From assembly GCA_937942435.1 (NCBI GenBank), contig CALDEM010000090.1:1-34911 (forward strand): a stretch of 34,911 nucleotides of DNA. The letters run 5' to 3'. Numbering within the stretch: the stretch's first letter is position 1; the number at the start of each line of letters is the position of its first letter. Positions 8,182 to 15,934 of the stretch are shown piece after piece. The stretch is from an uncultured Saprospiraceae bacterium. Lineage in GTDB: Bacteria > Bacteroidota > Bacteroidia > Chitinophagales > Saprospiraceae. The translations under genes were made by a program, and so were the position numbers. The notes below the pieces were generated by a model. The model did not search any database and was not told where the DNA came from. It saw nothing but the letters and a program-made list of their open reading frames with translations.

Positions 8182-8442
8182 ATGATGATGACAGAAACCC
8201 AGAGTGTACCTGCGTCTTTTTCATATTCAAAAGAAGCCATATTATTTAGAAGCTTAGTGAGCAAGCGGGAGATTGAAGTCTTGGGGTATATGGCCAATGG
8301 CCATACTTCTTTTGAGATAGCTCGATCATTATTTATAAGTGAACACACTGTTATATCACACCGTAAGAATCTTATGGTTAAATTAGGTGCCCGCAACTCC
8401 GCACACCTTGTTATGAAAGGGGTTCAGTTGGGGTTGCTGTGA
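8182..8442 (+). CDS. Stand-alone LuxR/GerE-type helix-turn-helix protein
   Basis: 86 residues; three consecutive ATG codons (8182, 8185, 8188) could serve as starts. Residues 24-86 are a complete LuxR_C-like DNA-binding domain: LVSKREIEVLGYMANGHTSFEIA, then the recognition part LFISEHTVISHRKNLMVKLGARN and a closing helix. Full-length NarL/FixJ regulators have about 210 residues with a receiver domain; here no receiver precedes the HTH and the 20-odd N-terminal residues have no domain character. The DNA-binding domain resembles that of the response regulator at 11754. It may bind the same sites without phosphorylation, or modulate the full regulator by competition or heterodimerisation (inference). 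It lies just upstream of the histidine kinase gene and just downstream of a palindromic element. Confidence 0.85.
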   Translation: MMMTETQSVPASFSYSKEAILFRSLVSKREIEVLGYMANGHTSFEIARSLFISEHTVISHRKNLMVKLGARNSAHLVMKGVQLGLL

Positions 8443-8508
8443 CATAATTATGCAAAGAAGCTGATAAGAAAACTTAATTGGGCTATGTTTAAATCGTAAA
8501 TAAATTTG

Positions 8509-10599
8509 ATGAGGTTTTTGTTAGTAACGATATTGATGTGCTTGAGTATAGTTGGTGTTTTGGGCCAAACTTTAAAGGATGCCAGTCAAATTTTAGAACA
8601 AGAAGAATTATCAGATACTGCGAAAATTTCTAGAATTTTTAATCTTGCGAAGTTAAGTTATGATGAAGGAGAACTTAAAGAAACTGTCTCCATTTTAACT
8701 CAATTAAATCCAATTATTGAAAGCAGTACAACAATACAGCTTGGCAATTTCAATAATTTATTGGGTAGTTCTTTTTTGAGATTAGGCTATCCAGATTCTG
8801 CCCAGTATTACTTGAGATCTACTGTTGACCGTCTTCCTTCAGACATCTATCCAGATGAGTATGCGTATGCAGTTTCTTTTCTTGCAATGATAGAAGAAGA
8901 TCGGGGTAACCTTTCTGAGTCAGTTCTTTTATACAAAGAAGCGATCGACATTATGGAAATGTCCAATGATTCATTTAGATGGGCTGCAACGATAAATAAT
9001 CTTGGAATGGTGTTAGATAAAAGAGGGGAGCTGATGGCCGCATTAGATCATTACTACAGAGCACTTGCATTGTTTGCTGCACTTAAAGTAGATCGGGCAC
9101 TACCAAGTATCACTGCCAATATTGGCAAAGTTCATTACAGTCTTGAGAATGATGAAGAAGCCTTGTCTTATTTTAAATTATCCTTAAAGCATGGAATAGA
9201 ATTAAATTCCCTGCGGAGCCAAGCGAATGCACTAAATGATATAGGAGCTATATATCTTGATCAAAAACTTTTAGATAGTGCAGAAGTATATTTAGTTAAG
9301 TGTCTTTCTATTTCCGAAAAATTGGAAAATAAAGATAAGATGAGCACTGTTAAGAATAACCTTTCTAAGATATACAAATTTAGAAATGAATATGATAGGG
9401 CAATACAGCTTAATAAAGAAGCTCTGAGTCATGCTAGAAATGTGAAGATAAAACGCCCTGAGATCTTCGCTTTGTATGAATTAGGAGAGAACTATCATTT
9501 AAAAAGTGATCGAGCCACTGCTTTGGGGTATTATAATAAAGCATTGAGTCTTGCGAATGAAATTGGTGAAATTTATTTGATCTATCAGATTCATAATGCT
9601 CTATATAAGTCTCATAAGGATGTTAATGTAAACAAAGCTCTATATCATTTAGAACATGTAAGAGCTAATAGGGATTCAATTATTAATAAGGAGAATTTAA
9701 AGACGATTACCCAGAAGGAGATGCAGTATGCATTTGAAAAAGAGAATCTGCTAAAAGAAAAAAAGCTCGATGAAATGGAAGCCGCAGCTAAGATTAACTC
9801 ACTCCAAGTGAAGCAGCAGCGTTCGTTAATCTTAATCTTACTTCTTCTTTCGTCATTAGCAATAAGTGCCTTAGTAATGTATCTGCAAAAATCCAAGTCG
9901 CAAAAAGAGTTGGCAGTTCAGAAAAACATAATTCAAAAAAGCGAAATTGAACAGTTGAAAAAAGAGAAAAAAGTTCTTACAATGAATGCCATGATAGAAG
10001 GACAAGAGGCAGAAAGGTCAAGAATAGCCAAGGACCTTCATGATGGGCTTGGAGGTTTATTGTCAACAGTAAAAGCTCACTTTAGCAATATCCAAAGTGA
10101 GATCCAGAAGATAGAAAAAATCAATGTCTACAATAAGGCTAATGAGCTGGTGGATGAGGCTTGTGATGAAGTAAGGAGGATATCGCACAATCTCATGCCT
10201 GGTGCACTAAGATTAGAAGGATTAAAGACAGCTGTTGAACATCTTGGAGAAGAGATGAGTGCAGCGCATCCATTTTCCGTAAGGGTAGAATCAATAGGTT
10301 TTAATACGAGAATGGAAGAATCGAAAGAGGTTTTTATATATCGCATTTTACAAGAAGCACTTAACAATATCATCAAGCATGCTGACGCAAGTGATGTCTT
10401 AGTCCAGCTGTCCGAGACAGAAGAAGAATATCACTTTATTGTTGAAGATGACGGCAAGGGATTTGATCCACTCCAGATAGCGTCTGGACTTGGACTCAAG
10501 TCTATTCAATCAAGAGTAGACTTTCTAAAAGGAAGTCTCGATATTGATACGAAGCAAGGGGTTGGGACGACACTTTCTTGGCATATACCTAAGTCTTAA
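8509..10599 (+). CDS. TPR-containing sensor histidine kinase (HisKA_3 / NarX type)
   Basis: 696 residues from the ATG at 8509; an in-frame TTG directly before it adds one residue. Order of parts: signal peptide (MRFLLVTILMCLSIVGVLGQ); a periplasmic array of tetratricopeptide repeats (about 35-390, e.g. AATINNLGMVLDKRGELMAALDHY); a charged coiled coil (about 395-435); one membrane helix (about 438-460, RSLILILLLLSSLAISALVM); a second coiled coil; the dimerisation/phosphoacceptor helix RIAKDLHDGLGG with H511; and a HATPase domain with N-box EALNNIIKHA (N619/N620) and G-box DDGKGF (648-652). This is the Bacteroidota TPR-kinase type that normally pairs with NarL/FixJ regulators, and such a regulator follows at 11754. 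The signal sensed by the TPR domain is unknown. Between the kinase and that regulator lies a secreted-protein gene. Confidence 0.93.
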   Translation: MRFLLVTILMCLSIVGVLGQTLKDASQILEQEELSDTAKISRIFNLAKLSYDEGELKETVSILTQLNPIIESSTTIQLGNFNNLLGSSFLRLGYPDSAQYYLRSTVDRLPSDIYPDEYAYAVSFLAMIEEDRGNLSESVLLYKEAIDIMEMSNDSFRWAATINNLGMVLDKRGELMAALDHYYRALALFAALKVDRALPSITANIGKVHYSLENDEEALSYFKLSLKHGIELNSLRSQANALNDIGAIYLDQKLLDSAEVYLVKCLSISEKLENKDKMSTVKNNLSKIYKFRNEYDRAIQLNKEALSHARNVKIKRPEIFALYELGENYHLKSDRATALGYYNKALSLANEIGEIYLIYQIHNALYKSHKDVNVNKALYHLEHVRANRDSIINKENLKTITQKEMQYAFEKENLLKEKKLDEMEAAAKINSLQVKQQRSLILILLLLSSLAISALVMYLQKSKSQKELAVQKNIIQKSEIEQLKKEKKVLTMNAMIEGQEAERSRIAKDLHDGLGGLLSTVKAHFSNIQSEIQKIEKINVYNKANELVDEACDEVRRISHNLMPGALRLEGLKTAVEHLGEEMSAAHPFSVRVESIGFNTRMEESKEVFIYRILQEALNNIIKHADASDVLVQLSETEEEYHFIVEDDGKGFDPLQIASGLGLKSIQSRVDFLKGSLDIDTKQGVGTTLSWHIPKS

Positions 10600-10624
10600 A
10601 AAATGATAACCTTATTGTGTTAAT

Positions 10625-10642
10625 TATATGAATTCATATAGG
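10625..10642 (+). promoter_or_regulatory. Palindromic TATATGAATTCATATAGG element, copy 3
   Basis: TATATGAATTCATATA (10625-10640) is a perfect 16-bp palindrome, the longest of the series, followed by GG to complete the decamer TTCATATAGG. It lies 26 bases after the kinase stop codon and ends 58 bases before the ATG at 10701. A TAATATTG sequence at 10656-10663 resembles the -7 consensus with one mismatch. Confidence 0.65.
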
Positions 10643-10700
10643 TGCAAGAATGGATTAATATTGATTTTTGACTTGTCAATTCACCAAATCTTTAACTTGT

Positions 10701-11723
10701 ATGAATCAAAAAATATTAACGATTTTAATAGTGCTACTCACTTGCAAACTCTATTCTCAAGGAGAGTTAGTTGTCACCGAGATGAATAGTGATAATGATG
10801 CGGTTATTGAAATAGTAGGAGAAGATGAATTAGCCTCGGACTATGTTAAAATGACCTTAGGGTTTAATAAATCTAATCATGGTTGGCTTAGAACAAAAAC
10901 TGATCATGATCTGAGTTTTTGGACCAACAATCTAAAACGACTAACTATTAAGAATGATGGGTATATTGGAATTGGAACATCTATCCCGCTGCAAAAACTC
11001 TTTATTAAGGACGGAAGTATCGGCCTTGATACTAAGGTGACAGGATTAGATGGTTCTAATTTTTCTTCCTTGAGTTTTTATGATAACAATACTTATAGGG
11101 GAGGTATGAGTTATGGTTATTCGCCAGCAGATGGGGGGCACTTTATGAGTATCAATGTTAATGATGACGGCAATCTCAATATTAAGACGGATAATCAGAC
11201 TCGACTGAATATTAATGGTAATGGTGATGTAAGAATAAATAACCTGTCTGGAACTGACTCTAGGATTCTATATGTGGAAAGCGATGGGACTTTAACTACT
11301 GAGGCCGAAGAACGATATATAGTTGTAAAACCGAGTAATTTTTCCCCCGACTACGATATTGATGGAGTGTTAGAAGATCGCTTAAGTCAATTGTCAGGGA
11401 AGATTGACTTTTCACTCTTTCCTCGCCTTGGAGGAAATATGGTTAGAGCCTTCGGTCGTCCGCAGATCCCTTTTACTCGATATGAGGTTTTGGATATCAC
11501 TATTCGATTTAGAGATGAATCTGATAGGGTATTCGAGTTTTATGCTGCTGGTAGTTCTTATCAATCTGACTTAAATTCATCTGCACTACAAACGGTTACA
11601 ATTCCTATCAATCAAGTGTATAATCAAAGCATGGGTCAAAATATTTCACTTCAAGTTGTATTCAGGGATAACTATCCTTACCAATCTTTTGATTATGCTA
11701 TCATCCGATATAAACCGTTATAA
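10701..11723 (+). CDS. Secreted protein with a 'GIGT' fibre-like motif
   Basis: 340 residues from the ATG at 10701; the open frame extends to a TTG at 10668, but the signal peptide (MNQKILTILIVLLTCKLYSQ) begins at the ATG. Residues about 85-110 read GYIGIGTSIPLQKLFIKDGS, the short motif found in Bacteroidota tail-fibre-like and S74 proteins, and DGNLNIKTDNQTRLNINGNGDVRIN continues the beta-rich fibre pattern. Unlike the gene at 1497 it has neither an S74 domain nor a T9SS tail. The C-terminal 130 residues (from VVKPSNFSPDYDIDG) look like a beta-sandwich I do not recognise. It sits between the histidine kinase and its presumed response regulator in the same orientation, 30 bases before the regulator. 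It may be a surface output or an accessory sensor partner; this is inference. Confidence 0.8.
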   Translation: MNQKILTILIVLLTCKLYSQGELVVTEMNSDNDAVIEIVGEDELASDYVKMTLGFNKSNHGWLRTKTDHDLSFWTNNLKRLTIKNDGYIGIGTSIPLQKLFIKDGSIGLDTKVTGLDGSNFSSLSFYDNNTYRGGMSYGYSPADGGHFMSINVNDDGNLNIKTDNQTRLNINGNGDVRINNLSGTDSRILYVESDGTLTTEAEERYIVVKPSNFSPDYDIDGVLEDRLSQLSGKIDFSLFPRLGGNMVRAFGRPQIPFTRYEVLDITIRFRDESDRVFEFYAAGSSYQSDLNSSALQTVTIPINQVYNQSMGQNISLQVVFRDNYPYQSFDYAIIRYKPL

Positions 11724-11753
11724 GATTAAGAACTAACTTTCTTAATTTTAATT

Positions 11754-12392
11754 ATGAATATCAAAGTTCTTACTGTAGACGATCATCAACTTGTGCTCGA
11801 CGGCATCAAGCTCATGCTTGAAGGACATAAAGTAATCAATGTTGTAGCCGAGGCCCACAATGGACAAGAAGCCATAGACTATGTCGCTGCTCACGAAGTT
11901 GATGTGGTCCTGATGGATCTCAATATGCCAGAGGTCAATGGTATCGATGCTTGCAAGGTGATTAAAGAACTTAAACCTAATACCAAAGTCATGATATTAT
12001 CTATGATCTCTGAGCACAAGATGATCAAGAGTGTCATGAAGACAGGAGCCAATGGTTATATGCTCAAGAACTCTGGGCAGCAAGAGATAATAGAGGCTAT
12101 ACTTAAAGTTTATGCTGGAGAGAATCACTTTGATGATCGCATCATAGACATCATGATGGATCCTAAAAATACCGCTCAAGTCAAAAGCGAAAACCTTCAT
12201 CCTTCTTTATCCAGACGTGAGAAAGAGATCCTTAAGCTGATAGTAGAAGAACACACAACAGCAGAGATAGCAGGAAAGTTATTTATCAGCTTTGGTACGG
12301 TAGAAAGTCATCGCCGCAATATGATTAGTAAGCTTGGTGTACGCAATACAGCTGGATTGGTAAGTGCGGCGTATAAGTTTGATCTGCTCTAA
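11754..12392 (+). CDS. NarL/FixJ-family response regulator
   Basis: 212 residues, normal family length. The receiver domain has the acidic pair D9/D10, the phosphoacceptor D55 in VVLMDLNMPEVNG, the switch residue in MILSM and the conserved lysine in YMLKN. The C-terminal LuxR-type HTH (about 150-212) reads LSRREKEILKLIVEEHTTAEIA, then LFISFGTVESHRRNMISKLGVRN. The family binds DNA as dimers at short inverted repeats once phosphorylated. The likely kinase partner is the TPR histidine kinase at 8509, two genes upstream. The recurring palindrome around ATGAATTCAT in this block is a natural candidate binding site, and one copy starts five bases after this gene's stop codon. The regulator is close enough to 11723 to be co-transcribed with the secreted protein before it. 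Confidence 0.93.
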   Translation: MNIKVLTVDDHQLVLDGIKLMLEGHKVINVVAEAHNGQEAIDYVAAHEVDVVLMDLNMPEVNGIDACKVIKELKPNTKVMILSMISEHKMIKSVMKTGANGYMLKNSGQQEIIEAILKVYAGENHFDDRIIDIMMDPKNTAQVKSENLHPSLSRREKEILKLIVEEHTTAEIAGKLFISFGTVESHRRNMISKLGVRNTAGLVSAAYKFDLL

Positions 12393-12396
12393 ATAT

Positions 12397-12413
12397 CTAT
12401 GAATTCATAGAGG
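12397..12413 (+). promoter_or_regulatory. Palindromic CTATGAATTCATAGAGG element, copy 4
   Basis: CTATGAATTCATAG (12397-12410) is a perfect 14-bp palindrome followed by AGG. The decamer here is TTCATAGAGG, one base different from the other copies, and the difference preserves the palindrome. It ends 49 bases before the ATG at 12463. A TATCG sequence starts 12 bases downstream at 12426, like that after copy 2. Confidence 0.65.
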
Positions 12414-12440
12414 TTAGCGACGTCGTATCGTCAGATCTTG

Positions 12441-12462
12441 CGTTCACAAAATAATGTGAACG
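12441..12462 (+). promoter_or_regulatory. Hairpin abutting the beta-helix start codon
   Basis: Perfect 8-bp arms, cgttcaca (12441-12448) and tgtgaacg (12455-12462), enclose a 6-base loop (aaataa). The right arm ends on the base before the ATG at 12463. In RNA it would fold over the translation initiation region; in DNA it has the form of a repressor operator. Either would regulate the large surface protein. Confidence 0.55.
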
Positions 12463-15400
12463 ATGAAAAATAGTATCCTTCTCCTCTTAATACTCATATC
12501 CATAGAATCACTTCATGGGGCATGTGGCAGTATCATTTATGTCAAGCATGATGCTACAGGTTTTATCAATAATGGGAGCTCTTGGACAAATGCTTATATC
12601 GATCTCCAATCAGCTCTTGATGAAGCTGAAGCATGCCCTGATATCCAAGAGATCTGGGTTGCAGAAGGTAGCTACAGTCCTACGGTAAATGTATCAGGTG
12701 GTGCAAGTAATAGTGTGCCCCAGAACAGAACCTTTGTTATTGATGATAATATCAGGTTATATGGCGGTTTTCGTGGGGATGAAACGTCCATTTCTGCTAG
12801 GATATCTTATCTCTATCCAAGTATTCTTAATGGAGACCAACTTGGGGACGATGAACTATTGTTAAAACCAGGTGCTCCGAATAATAGCAGTGACAATAGT
12901 TTTAATATCATGCGGATGAAAAATCTCGATAATACGACTATCATTGATGGCTTCACATTTCAAGGGGGTAATGCGGTTAGCACTTCAAGTACATTTTCTA
13001 AAAAGATAGGAGGAGCGATATTTAATGATGGAAGAGGAACTAATAATGAATCGAGTCCATTGATAATCAATTGCTTCTTCAAGCATAATTATGCCCTGTT
13101 TGGGGGAGGTGCTATTTATAATTTTGGTCAAGGAGGCAACGCGAATCCGATCGTAATTAATTGTGATTTCAGATATAATGAATCACTTTTCTCGGGTGGG
13201 GCGGTTGTCAATGCGGCATCGGGAAGCGATTTTACTGCAGCACAAGTATTTGAAAATTGTTTCTTTTTTAATAACAAAGGACCGCAATCAGGTGGAGCAG
13301 TTGCTACAGCTATTGCTGAAGATGCCAGTATTGATCAAGTTTATAATGGATGTACCTGGCGTGATAATGAGTCAGCCAATGGTTCAGCTGTTTATACTGA
13401 CGCCCCACAGGGCAGCGGAAATGTAAGAATCTACAGTAGTGTAGCTTGGTATAATGATCTCCCTAATTTTAGTAATACGGATATAGATTATGATATTCAA
13501 TATTCTAATTATAACGAAGCAGTAGCTAACAATACCACAGGGAATATGTCGCTGCAACCCAAGTTTTTATTTGCAAGCCAGAATGGTATCAACTCAAGAT
13601 TGTCTAGTGATTCTCCATTGATAGATATGGGACATCCTAGCTGGATAAACGAAAGTGCTGTTGATCGTGATGGTATATCTAGAAGTTTGGGCGGAAGACG
13701 AGATATAGGAGCTTATGAGTTCTTGACCTGCCCTGCATCAAATAATATCTATGTAAATGATGATCAAATATTTAATTCTCCAAGGGGAAGCAGCGTTGAT
13801 TTTGCATTGAGGACACTGGATGCTGGTCTGGCTATGGCTTGTAATTGTGATGATAAGCCTACCCTGTTTTTATCCAAAGGAACCTATTTTCCATTTGATC
13901 TTTACGACTTTAATTCTTTTGATAATACGCCAAGAAATCAGCATAAAGTGACGCTTAGATGCCCCGTAGATATCATTGGTGAACAGGTAAATGGATCATT
14001 TGATGCATCCGCCCCTGGACCTTCTGTAATACAAGGAGACTTCATTCTAGATGATGATTCCAATGTGTTGGGATTGACATATGATGATAACGCTGACTTG
14101 AGCATGCTTATCACAGCACAGGCTAGTAATAGTTCATTGCATAGCCTGACATTTGAAGGGGGGGCTACAAGTGTGAGAGCAAATAACAATATTGCAAATT
14201 TCAATGGAGATTTTGATATTGAAATGGAGGACTGTAATTTTACAAATGTTGGGAAATCTGGTTTTGCAAGATCTGTAGATATCAGTCCAAATTTAGCAGA
14301 CGGATTTCAAGCGGACTTTTTATTTAAAAAATGTAATTTCATTGGTAATACAGGCGGGACACTTAGATTTTTTCCGACAGGAGATGATGCATCATTGGTA
14401 CTTGATAGTTGTGTAATTAGAGACAATAAAGTTCCCGACTCTCAGCCGGTGATAGGTATCTCTAATGGATTGAATGGGGCGGCCGTTACCCAAATGAATA
14501 TTAGGATTACTAATACATTATTTGAAGAAAACGATAATAATGGCATCATAGGCTCTCTATTACAAATAGGCTGCTTTGCCCCTAACTCTTGTGTGTATGA
14601 TGTTCTTATAGATCAATGTGATTTTGTAGATAATTATTCTAGGATTGAAACTGGTGCTATTGCATTAAGTGTCAATGCGAATACTGAAGGTCAGTTTCAT
14701 GTCAATAATTGCTACTTTGATTCTAATTCTGGCAATCTTGGAGGAGCTTGTTATATTGAAAATGCCGAATTATTAGATGTCACCTTTACTAATTCTTTGT
14801 TTTATAAGAATAGAGGAAGATCGCAGCTCGGAGGTGGAGCAATTTTGGGACAAAACAATAGTAGATTAAATATTTACAATTGTTCATTTTTCGAAAATAT
14901 TTCCTTTTTAAATGGTGGGGCTATCTATGCTTCGATGGGAAGTAACATTAGTATAAGCAATTCGGTTTTTTGGGATAATAAGATAGAGCTTCCAGGCGGC
15001 GCTACGGCAATAAATAGTGTAGAAAACGATTCAGCCTCTTCACCAGTTACTTTATCTAATTGCCTGATAGAAGAGCCATCTTGTTCAGAAAGTCATATGA
15101 ATTCCTTTGCCTGTACTTCGATGTTGTTTGCAATAGACCCAATGATAGATTCTATTTTTAGGCCAACTTTGGGTTCGCCATTGATAGATGCGGGTAATAA
15201 TAATTTTGTTTCCAATACTACATTTGATTTCGGTGGGTTGAGACCGCTTGGAGTAGACGTACTGCAAAATTATAGAATAATTAATAACACTGTAGATATT
15301 GGGGCAGGAGAGTTTCTAAAGAGCTGCAGTGGATCTTTAATTCTCAATCCCAATAATTTGCCTTTCTCAAACAGCGGTGGCGAAATTAGAGGAGCATGGA

Positions 15401-15552
15401 GTGCGTCGGATATTATAACCCTCGATACAGGTTTAGAAACGAATGATCCGAATACACTCATATTTGATACTCCTAATCTTATAATAAAAGGAGAGTATAC
15501 CTTTTCTAATGGTGGGGAGCTTGAGGTGTATACGGGGGGGTGTGTAAACTGA
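12463..15552 (+). CDS. Large secreted double parallel beta-helix surface protein
   Basis: 1029 residues with signal peptide MKNSILLLLILISIESLHGA. Two right-handed beta-helix modules can be seen. The first (about 25-420) begins with WTNAYIDLQSALDEA...IWVAEGSY and ends SPLIDMGHPSW...RRDIGAYEF (to residue 420). The second (about 425-951) ends SPLIDAGNNNFVSN...DIGAGEF. Both modules contain repeated turns such as GGAIFNDG, GGAIYNFG and GGAVVN, with stacked Asn and Cys pairs. This 'choice-of-anchor' polymorphic-outer-membrane-protein-like pattern occurs in surface adhesins and polysaccharide-binding proteins. The final segment (CSGSLILNPNNLPF... to GGELEVYTGGCVN) resembles the C-terminal module of the metalloprotease at 4239 and lacks a standard T9SS type A tail. 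It lies directly downstream of the response regulator and behind its own palindromic element and hairpin, and is a likely output gene of that system. Confidence 0.87.
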   Translation: MKNSILLLLILISIESLHGACGSIIYVKHDATGFINNGSSWTNAYIDLQSALDEAEACPDIQEIWVAEGSYSPTVNVSGGASNSVPQNRTFVIDDNIRLYGGFRGDETSISARISYLYPSILNGDQLGDDELLLKPGAPNNSSDNSFNIMRMKNLDNTTIIDGFTFQGGNAVSTSSTFSKKIGGAIFNDGRGTNNESSPLIINCFFKHNYALFGGGAIYNFGQGGNANPIVINCDFRYNESLFSGGAVVNAASGSDFTAAQVFENCFFFNNKGPQSGGAVATAIAEDASIDQVYNGCTWRDNESANGSAVYTDAPQGSGNVRIYSSVAWYNDLPNFSNTDIDYDIQYSNYNEAVANNTTGNMSLQPKFLFASQNGINSRLSSDSPLIDMGHPSWINESAVDRDGISRSLGGRRDIGAYEFLTCPASNNIYVNDDQIFNSPRGSSVDFALRTLDAGLAMACNCDDKPTLFLSKGTYFPFDLYDFNSFDNTPRNQHKVTLRCPVDIIGEQVNGSFDASAPGPSVIQGDFILDDDSNVLGLTYDDNADLSMLITAQASNSSLHSLTFEGGATSVRANNNIANFNGDFDIEMEDCNFTNVGKSGFARSVDISPNLADGFQADFLFKKCNFIGNTGGTLRFFPTGDDASLVLDSCVIRDNKVPDSQPVIGISNGLNGAAVTQMNIRITNTLFEENDNNGIIGSLLQIGCFAPNSCVYDVLIDQCDFVDNYSRIETGAIALSVNANTEGQFHVNNCYFDSNSGNLGGACYIENAELLDVTFTNSLFYKNRGRSQLGGGAILGQNNSRLNIYNCSFFENISFLNGGAIYASMGSNISISNSVFWDNKIELPGGATAINSVENDSASSPVTLSNCLIEEPSCSESHMNSFACTSMLFAIDPMIDSIFRPTLGSPLIDAGNNNFVSNTTFDFGGLRPLGVDVLQNYRIINNTVDIGAGEFLKSCSGSLILNPNNLPFSNSGGEIRGAWSASDIITLDTGLETNDPNTLIFDTPNLIIKGEYTFSNGGELEVYTGGCVN

Positions 15553-15558
15553 TATCAT

Positions 15559-15777
15559 TCATGCAGGTTTAGTTCTTTGTAGATGTGGCGCTGCGATAAT
15601 TAGTGATTCCTCTTTGGTGACATGACTAAACGTTGGAATGACTTGAGCTAGGTCTAGATCGACATCATCATCAATAATGCACATATTCCCGATACTACAT
15701 CCTTGACCTATGTTTACATTTTTTCCAATTTTGGTGCCGCGACCAATAAACTTCCCTGGCTTAAGTTCTTGAACCAT
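15559..15777 (-). pseudogene. Hexapeptide-repeat (left-handed beta-helix) fragment, apparently frameshifted
   Basis: The 72-residue frame encodes hexapeptide turns (GKFIGRGTKIGKNVNIGQG, then SIGNMCIIDDDVDL) typical of the acyl/nucleotidyl-transferase beta-helix superfamily, but is far shorter than the usual 150-200 residues. A second minus-strand frame, open from 15890 to 15714, overlaps its start and reads ...IIYQKEITHALNKLKDDEAFMPWFKN, which looks like real protein but lacks an early start codon. The two pieces together suggest one gene broken by a frameshift near 15770-15790. It could instead be a short intact gene starting at 15777. The product would be too short to form an active trimeric enzyme. 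No function can be assigned. Confidence 0.45.
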
Positions 15778-15934
15778 GGCATGAAAGCTTCATCATCTTT
15801 TAGTTTGTTTAATGCATGGGTGATCTCTTTTTGGTATATGATATCATGATTAAAATGAGTTTGATTAGGGGAATCAAGATGAGAAAATATTTATATTACT
15901 CATAATTCTAAGATTTGAGTTAATGGATTCTTGT

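Noticed and set aside
8501..8508. TAAATTTG directly before the histidine kinase ATG, an exact match to TAnnTTTG.
   Set aside because: A -7 box here would put the transcript start inside the gene, after the ATG at 8509; the match is probably fortuitous.
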